64,000 bases of DNA, taken from NCBI RefSeq assembly GCF_000283155.1, contig NW_004454283.1:103658-167657 (forward strand). Reading direction: 5' to 3'. Shown here one piece after another: positions 57,601 through 64,000 of the stretch. A model generated the notes under the pieces. That model was not told the DNA's origin. It was given only the letters and a program-made list of their open reading frames with translations, and ran no database searches. The position numbers and the translations under genes are program-made. The stretch is from Ceratotherium simum simum. Lineage: Eukaryota > Chordata > Mammalia > Perissodactyla > Rhinocerotidae. Every line of letters begins with the position of its first letter. Within the stretch, counting starts at the first letter, position 1.

Positions 57601-60600
57601 CACTCCCCCACCCCCATGTCTCAGAAGCACATACTCTACCCAGAGATGTGGAAGGTTCAGATCTGCTTGGATATGTGAAGACACAATTCTTCCCCCAAGC
57701 AGAGGGCGGAACCAGTGTGGGAATCTCAGGGTTGAGTCCTGCTGTCTGAGCGGAGAGCAAAGGGCCTCAGCAGAAAGTGTCTCCTGGAGCATTCCTACCT
57801 CAGGATTGCAGAAGAATCAAGAAACTGGCCTGGCCGAGGGAGGTGGCTTTGGAAATGCCCAACACAGCCTTGCAGTATCACTTCTACCAAATCTCCCTCT
57901 TTGAAACTGGCATTATTCCTTTATGCTCAACCTCAGGGTTCCCTCACCCCAAACTCCTATCCTGGGAGCTTCCTGCTCTAAAATGCCAGCTCACCAAGCT
58001 CAGCTGGGGAACCCGGACCCCCAGGCCTGTGGAGCCTGTGCACCTCTGAGATCTAGAAATCTCATCTATCAGCAAAACAGGCTGGGCTGTTCCTCCCCTC
58101 CTCCCCCTCCTTCTTCCCAGTGTCTCCACCACAGGCCACAGCAGCCTAGCTGGGTGCATGTTGGCTGGGGAAGGACAAGCCTCAGGTGGACACCACCCTC
58201 GCCTGGGCTCTGGCCCCTCTTGGCATCCTCCCAAGGGCCAGCCACCAAGGCCCTTACCTTTCATGAGGGTGTCCTCTGTCACCGGGAGGCCTTGGTACCC
58301 ACAGAGCTCCTGGCACTTCAGGTAGACCAGAAGGTCGTTCATGCGGGACTTGTTGATGAGCTCGTTCATCTCCCCCTGGATGGTGGACGGGAGGCAGTGG
58401 TCATCAACGCACTTATTCCCACTGTGCACCAGGCGGCACTGCTCCGTGTACTCAACGGAGGGGATCCTGAGCTGCAAAGAGAAGAGAGGTTGCCACACAC
58501 TTCTCTTCGCCTTGTCTCTCTCCTCCTGGCTGGAAGGCAGATGTTGAGCCTTATCTGCCTCTCCCCATGCGGCCCCCAGAACGGGCAATGGCAAAGAATA
58601 CACGGTGGGACCGAAGTTCAGGTTCTGCAGTCGGTGACTCGGGAGAAAAATCACACATGGTCAAGGCTACCCCTGAAGAGCGCCTGAATGGTCAGCGCAC
58701 GCAGTGCTGTGTGCAGAGCCCTGTACGCGGACGTGCACATGTGACTGTATAATGTATCCATACGGTACAGTGCAGATGCGCTAGAGGCATCCTGTTGAAA
58801 CATTACATTCAAGGGTTTGGCTGCGTGGGAATTTAAATTAAGTGCAGCCATCTGTGACTTTCAGGTGGAAGCTACTGTTAAGGATGACAGAGAAAGGCAG
58901 AAGAGGGCTGAGGAGTGTGTAGCCACTTGCGGCCTTCTTATTTGTTGATTTATTTACAAGGAAAGAAAAATCTACCTTTTTCAAGCTTCTAACACCAGAA
59001 TCCACAAAGTACAGCTCATAGGCCAAATCTGGCCTACCACCTGTTTATAAAATAAAGTTTTATTGGAACACAACCACACTCATTTGTTTAGGTGTCGTGT
59101 GTGGCTGCTCTGTGGTGCAGAGTCAAGTAGTTGCAACAGAGACGACACGGCCTGAAACACCTAAAACATTTACTATCTGGCCCCTTCCAGGGAAGGTTTC
59201 CGATCCCTGCTCTAACATTTTGGGTTTTCCTGTCATGCAGCTGAATCAGATCTTAGTTGATATAGCACTTACCAATACCGAACATTTTATTATGTCTTCA
59301 CATTTATAGATAATATAAAAATATGTATGTATTTGGTATTACATTAATATTGCCTGCCTCCCTGACTAGACTCAGCTTCCTGAGGGCAGGGGCTGTTGTG
59401 TTCTCAGAGCACCTAGAAGAGTGCCTGGCACATCACAAGCTCTCAACAAATGTTTACTGGACGAATTAATTCACACAATCAGTTCTTCCTTCCTTCACTG
59501 GTCATGTATTTCTGGAGTGCCTACTCAGGGCCAGGCCCCATGCCAGGCGCTTGGATTCCAGCTGTGATGAAGACGCAGCCCGGTCTCAGGAGGCAAAGTC
59601 GTAATTAACGAATGGGAGGAGGGGAACTCAGTACCTTCAAAAACATTATCTCATTTCATCATCACAGAAACCTTGTGAGGTAGGTATTGTTTTTGTTATA
59701 CAGATGAAGGAACAGATGAGGGAACAGAGAGGTAAAGAAGCCTGCTCCCAAGAGTTCCCCCAGCTAGAAGGTGGTGGAGGTGCCGCGGACTGGAACCCAA
59801 GCCTGTCCAATTGCCAAGCCCAGTGCCCTCCCCCGCTGGCGGGGGTACCTTGTTCTGCCGCCTCCTCTCTCGGCACCGCTTGCCGACGTCCTCCATCTCC
59901 TCCAGGGTCATGGGCCGTGCCTCCAGCTGGGTATCGACGACGGGCACAGTCAGTAGATCCACCCTCGGAGGCTCTGGGGCTAAAGTGCCCTTCTGCTTCT
60001 GAGATGCACTCTGTGGGGAAACTCTGTGCTCAGCAGAGCAGTCGGAGGAACGAGACAAAGAAGGAGAGACTGAGAGGGTGCCCAGCCACGGAATCCTCCA
60101 AGCAGTTACCCACCGTCACCGAGCAGGCACTGGGCCACCCCTCTGCTCACTTCCTACGTGTCTGGTCAGCGCCATCTGAGATGTGCGTTGAAGGTGTCCC
60201 TGCTCTCCCCTCCACTGGGCCTCCCTAGAGCGGGCCGCCTCCTCCCTCACCTGTTCCATGGACCCAGCCTTCCTGTTGCATTTCTCATCTTCTAGAGTCC
60301 TGTTTCCACCAAACAGCAAATAGGACTTACAAAAAATATAAGCCAGATCACCTCATTCCCCTGCTTAACACTCTCTACTGGCTTCCCACAGCACCTCGAG
60401 TCCTGCCCCTGATCTGCACAGCCTCAGGAGCTGGCCTCAGCTGACCGGCCACCTGCCCCGTCTCCTACGGCCCAGCCCTCACTCACTCCACCCAGCCCCC
60501 CCGCACTTCTTCTGTCCCCGGGAGCCTTCTCACCTCAGGGCCTTGGGCTTTGAGGTCACATCTGCTAGGATGCCCTTTCCCAGACTGGCTCCTCCTCAGT

Positions 60601-62783
60601 CACTCAGCTCTCAGCTCCAGCGGCTGCTTTTCAGAGGCTTTCCCTAACCACCAACCCTCACTCTGTCCTCTGTCTTCAAAGCATTAATCGCTACGGAACA
60701 CCGTCTTGGTTAACCCTTCACATGGAAGCTCACTGAAGGCAGGGGCATTGGCTTCTTCACTGCTGTGTTCCCAGCTCCTAGAAGTGTGCCTGGCACACAG
60801 TAGGTCCTCAACAAAGATCCGAGTGAATGAAAGCACCCCACCACCCTGCCCTGGTTCAGGCCTTCACTGTCCTGGGCTGGGATGGAGTGCTGGCCCCACT
60901 GCCTTCTCGTGTTGCGACGGTGGCCAGGCGGTCAGCCTCCCGGAGCTTCAGCTCCCTCCTCGTACAGTGTGACTGGCAGCCCTGAACTCGGGGGACTTGA
61001 GGATAAACGGAGCTGATGCTGGGGTAACGCTCCCCAGCCCACAGAGGACGCCCCCAAATGCTACCACCTTCTCTCTGTGAGCTGGTGCCCAGACTCTTGA
61101 TGCTGCTGCCCCTTTAGGCAAAGCAAGAGATACCCAAGTCTGCTTCCCCTACCCACTGCTGCTCTCCGGGGAAAAAGAACTCCGTGATGATCCTGAGAGA
61201 GCACCATTCAAGCAAATACCTGCTCTTGGCTTCAAGTCTATTTATTGGGAAATGATAGGCCCCAAATACCTTTGCTGCAAATACACATCATGGTGCACCG
61301 TGATCATTCACCAAATGACCCTCAGCCAACTACATGGATACCAATGCGCTTTGGTAATTCATAATGAAAAGGCAAAAAGAGCATGGGTGGGAAATGATGC
61401 CCAACTCGAGCGACCCTGAGGATGTGCTGGACACGAAGGGTGATGGCTACTGTGGGGGTGGTGACACGTGCGGGAGGCGACTGTAGGGGCGCTCATGTTC
61501 CCTGGGACTCTGAGATGGGCGGAGACCCTGCCTGGGGGTGATGGTGCCTCTGCCCAGGGCTTGTTGAGGCTACAGGTCGGAAATCTGTGTGCTGCGCTGT
61601 AGGTGACGCTCCAGGGGCCTGAGGAATGGACGCTATGGGAGCTGCCTGCTGCCTCCAAAAGAACCAACCAGTGAGGATGCCAAGCACCTAGCTCAGTGTG
61701 ACCGTGAACTCCAGAGGCCCTCCCAAATCTTCACCCATGTAAGGAAACCCCTCCACTGCCCCCCTAGGGCTCTTACATGACCACAGGGAGGACGAGCAGC
61801 ACCACCCCACCCAATGTCTGAAATTTCATTCCCGCCAACCTGGCGAGTGGGGGCAAAGCAAGATTTGTTTCATGTAGAAAAAGAAAGATGTGGTTACATT
61901 TGGGGAGGGATCTGGAATAGTGGGCAGTGGTCAAGGGAGGGCTTGAATTCTATCTCTAGTTGTTCAAATTTTTTTTTTTTTACAACAACAATAGCACTAA
62001 ACTCTAAAGAACCATGATGCACCCTGTGTTGTAGAGTAAATTCATAGCAAGAGCTACGGCTAGTCCATTTCTAATTTGCCTCTGTGCTTTGTCTGGAAAG
62101 ATGTAGCTCCACGAGCACGTGGCTTGGCAAATGGAACTTGAGCTGTGCACAACATATACAGCTGTTCACAGCAGCCCTACTAATATCCCTGAGAGTAAAA
62201 TACCAAAGTAAACTTTCCAGTAAACTCTAAATGTGCTAATTCCGGTTTCTGAACTTTAGTTTACTTTTTATGAATAAGGTATAGATTAATAGTAAGAAGG
62301 CCTTGCACCCATTTACAAATGGAAAGGCTTGCTGTCTGTGTCAGCGTTATCAGGTGGGCTTTAGGGGGCTGAAACCACCCTTTGAGAATCCTACACTAAG
62401 GACAAGGGCTGAGCCTCATTCATCTTTGAATGGACATGGTGGCTGGGCACTCAAGAGAATATCTACTCCTTAGTTGATCCCTGCGCCTAGAAGTTCCAGA
62501 GGCTTGGCCCACCTACAGTGAGCCAGAGTTGGAGAACACACTCAGGAAGTGAGCCAAGGCTGCCTCCACCAGGCTTGCTCCCCAGATGGGGAAGCGGAGG
62601 CACGGGGGTTGGGAGTGGATACATACTCTCCCTTCCAGTTGGCAGGGCGCTTCTCTGCTCAGCCAAACACCACTGTATGTAGGTGTTGGTCAGGGCATGC
62701 AGGGTGATGCTGCTGTGCGTCCCCAGAGAGCTGAGATAGATGACAAAATCCTCCACCTCCTGGTCTGTCAGAGGGACTCTGAC
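54015..62783 (-). CDS. EFCAB12: EFCAB12, EF-hand calcium-binding domain protein 12 (3' part)
   Basis: I identify this as EFCAB12 (formerly C3orf25), a poorly characterised EF-hand protein, from remembered sequence and from its place next to RPL32-like sequence in human 3q21. Four exons are supported: 62,783-62,627 (EF-hand-like '[18 protein letters not shown]'), 60,010-59,849 ('[20 protein letters not shown]'), 58,471-58,258 ('[20 protein letters not shown]') and 54,660-54,377 (C-terminus, '[20 protein letters not shown]'). The last three join in phase. The first ends one base into a codon while the next starts in phase 0, so at least one exon between them is not located. 5' exons are beyond the window. 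Poly(A) signal (minus) at 54,044-54,039. Confidence 0.78.
55447..55678 (-). mobile_element. ERE SINE, left arm of an inverted pair
   Basis: On the plus strand it reads tail part first ('gaggaagatcagccctgtgc', 'cactttatatgggacgc') and then the head ('cgggatccgaaacgg', 'ccgggccagcccc'). It lies in the EFCAB12 last intron. Target duplication not clear. Confidence 0.9.
55745..55991 (+). mobile_element. ERE SINE, right arm of an inverted pair
   Basis: It reads head first ('ggggctggcccggtggcgc', 'ttcggatcccgggcatgcac'), then 'gtcccatataaagtggagg' and 'ggctgatcttcctcac', ending in a short (CA)n. A 10-bp repeat, gatttacatg, flanks it at 55,735-55,744 and 55,992-56,001. It faces the copy at 55,447-55,678 across about 66 bp. 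Confidence 0.95.
56882..57283 (+). repeat. MLT1-type (MaLR) solitary LTR
   Basis: It starts TGTTACGGGCTGAATTG and ends 'gcagactaataca', with 'gaacctcagaatttg', 'ggtgtccttataagagg' and 'ccttgatcttggacttctag' between, following the MLT1 LTR pattern closely. A perfect 5-bp duplication, agacc, flanks it (56,877-56,881 and 57,284-57,288). It lies in the EFCAB12 last intron. Confidence 0.92.
58258..58471 (-). CDS. EFCAB12: EFCAB12 internal exon
   Basis: Acceptor 'cttctctttgcag', donor GTAAGG. It has 71 codons plus one base and contains '[18 protein letters not shown]' and '[18 protein letters not shown]'. Phase 0 at entry matches the exon at 59,849. Confidence 0.85.
58990..59215 (-). repeat. Short DNA-transposon-like repeat, copy 4
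   Basis: Same family as at 14,692: 'ggccaaatctggcctacc', 'taaagttttattggaacacaacc', 'tagttgcaacagagacgacacgg', ending 'gatccctgctct'. Nearly full length. Confidence 0.65.
59345..59470 (+). repeat. L2/MIR-like 3' tail
   Basis: 'ctgagggcaggggctgttgtg' followed by 'gtgcctggcacatcacaagctctcaac' is the standard 3' end of an L2-type element. Confidence 0.65.
59849..60010 (-). CDS. EFCAB12: EFCAB12 internal exon
   Basis: Acceptor 'gtttccccacag', donor GTACCC. It has 54 codons, including '[18 protein letters not shown]' and a basic, probably helical '[12 protein letters not shown]'. Phase 0 at both ends. Confidence 0.8.
60345..60830 (+). repeat. L2 LINE 3' end
   Basis: The motifs follow the L2 3' end: 'cagggccttgggc', 'gctttccctaaccacc', 'gaaggcaggggcattgg' and 'gtgcctggcacacagtaggtcctcaac'. 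It lies in an EFCAB12 intron. Confidence 0.75.
60831..62626. other. EFCAB12 intronic sequence, possible hidden exon
   Basis: Phase logic requires a further EFCAB12 exon between 62,627 and 60,010. A minus-strand open stretch at about 61,490-61,690 is a weak candidate by openness only; I find no convincing donor site for it. Confidence 0.4.
62627..62783 (-). CDS. EFCAB12: EFCAB12 internal exon with EF-hand-like segment
   Basis: Acceptor 'cttctctcctcag', donor GTATGT. 157 bp: '[18 protein letters not shown]', then '[18 protein letters not shown]'. The Leu-Thr-Asp-Gln-Glu-Val start is typical of the helix before an EF-hand loop, but a full 12-residue calcium loop with the standard acidic positions is not clear. 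Confidence 0.8.
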
Positions 62784-63638
62784 CTGAGGAGAGAAGAGAA
62801 GCCCCCAGGGTGGGCAGGCTCCAATCCACACGTCCTGCCAGGACAGCCAAGGCCTTGCCAGCCTAGCCCCACCGCCCCATCTAGTTTCACTTGCAGCCAC
62901 TCCCAGCTCATACCCAAAATCTCTGCCACAGCAGCTCAGAGCTCTTCCCCGGGCCCTGAACACACCCTGCACTTTCTCACCCCCTGCCTTTACTCAGGCG
63001 TTTCCCCCTCTCTGCCTGAAAAACTCCTATCCCTCCCTCAAAGCCCAGTCCAGATATGCCACCGTCTTTGCAGAGTCTGCTACTTCTTCCTCTGGGCTCC
63101 CACCTCACTCCATGCCAATCACTCCATGCCACACCCCGCTCTCCCATGCTGGATGTGAAGAAGAATTTCATGTGTCTATCATCCTTGCCCATGAGGGACA
63201 CATAAGCCTCCCTTCACTGAAGTAAAATCGGATCAGCAATACGATAAGCAGGGTGAGCAACTTGGGCGGAGGATGATGCTGGCCAGCAACAGCGAATATA
63301 CAAGAAAAAGTTTTACAGGAAATATAAAAATATAATTCTTCAGCTGCTTTAGACCATAGTCATTGCCCACTGAACTTTCCTTAAAGAAGATCAGCACTCT
63401 CCTTGTGTGGAAGGATTTAGTGTTTTATCTTCTTGGTCAGGCAGATTCAAGACCCTCTATCTTTTGTTCTAAATGCCTTGAAAGGTTGTTCAGACACTTC
63501 CGTGTCATAAAATGATGGTGTGAAAACCAGTGAGGATTCACATATTTCATAAAGTATGCAGCAGTCAACTGCCTAAAGTTTTTCTTAAAGGCTTTAACCC
63601 CAAGTCCAGTGCTTAAATAAAAGCTTAATTCATCTAGA
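62784..63638. other. Right-hand EFCAB12 intron
   Basis: No further exon is seen; the 5' part of the gene should continue past the window edge. Open frames on both strands between 62,586 and 63,158 are shadows of the exon and GC-rich flank. Confidence 0.5.
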
Positions 63639-63639
63639 C

Positions 63640-63862
63640 CAGGGGTCAGCAAACTTCTTCTAGAAAGGGCTGGACAGTAAAGATTTTAGGCTCTGTGAGC
63701 CATAGGCTCTCTGTCATCACTGCTCAACTCTGCTCTCACGGGATGAAAGCAGCCAGGACAACACACAAACAAATGAGCATGGCTATGTTCCCATAAAACT
63801 TTATTTACAAAAACAGGAGGCAGACTCGGTTTGACCCCTGGGCCATAGTAGGCAGACCCGTG
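63640..63862 (+). repeat. Short DNA-transposon-like repeat, copy 5
   Basis: It starts 'caggggtcagcaaacttc' and ends 'taggcagacccgtg', with 'aaaactttatttacaaaaacagg' between. The start and end form the family's inverted termini, so this copy is nearly complete. Confidence 0.7.
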
Positions 63863-63884
63863 CTAGATCAACAGAACTTTCTGC

Positions 63885-64000
63885 AATGATGGAAATGTTC
63901 CACATCTGCACAGTCCAACAGAGGAACCACTCACCACATGTGACTACTGAGCACTCGAAACGTGGTGGGTGTGACTGAGGAACTGGATTTTTTATTTTAT
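63885..64000 (+). repeat. Old DNA-transposon-like repeat, cut by the window end
   Basis: 'gcacagtccaacagagg', 'cacatgtgactactgagcactcg' and 'tgactgaggaactgga' follow a common mammalian repeat; family not named. Confidence 0.5.

Noticed and set aside
57944..58654. Single 236-codon minus-strand gene
   Set aside because: Only the 58,471-58,258 part is coding, bounded by AG and GT sites; the rest is intron that happens to stay open.

Overview
This is nuclear DNA from a placental mammal, almost certainly a perissodactyl and most likely a horse-family species. The strongest evidence is seven copies of the ERE-type tRNA-derived SINE, several with perfect target-site duplications. There is also a fairly young LINE-1 3' end and typical old mammalian repeats (MIR, L2, L1M, MaLR LTRs, short DNA transposons). 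Genes have introns with GT-AG junctions and AATAAA signals. There is no prokaryotic, organellar or intact viral content, and I found no undescribed system in the sense of a new gene cassette.

Layout. Positions 1-35,500 are a repeat-rich gene desert: I found no exon I would defend. It holds old and younger LINE-1 pieces, ERE SINEs, LTR remnants, microsatellites and one unexplained GC-rich block (about 2.6-4.3 kb). From 35,527 to about 46,020, on the plus strand, lie the last four coding exons of CAND2. The first of these exons has two in-frame TGA codons where the CAND family has arginine, and no earlier CAND2 exon is visible upstream. A processed PCBP2 pseudogene sits in the first intron of this remnant. 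RPL32 is intact on the minus strand from about 51,977 to 47,060. It has a 5'-TOP first exon, three coding exons giving 135 residues, and SNORA7 in intron 1. From 62,783 down to about 54,015, also minus strand, are the 3' exons of EFCAB12; its 5' exons lie beyond the right edge.

How the parts relate. RPL32 is a housekeeping 60S ribosomal protein gene that also hosts an H/ACA snoRNA, so protein and RNA for ribosome production come from one transcript. CAND2 and RPL32 converge tail to tail about 1 kb apart. EFCAB12 is transcribed towards the RPL32 promoter, about 2 kb away. From memory of the human map, CAND2-RPL32 is on 3p25 and EFCAB12 on 3q21, where an RPL32 duplicate (RPL32P3) lies next to EFCAB12. 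The window may therefore preserve, or lie next to, an ancestral junction that was broken in primates. The damaged, truncated CAND2 end may mark a second rearrangement at the same place. These two points are the most interesting in the window.
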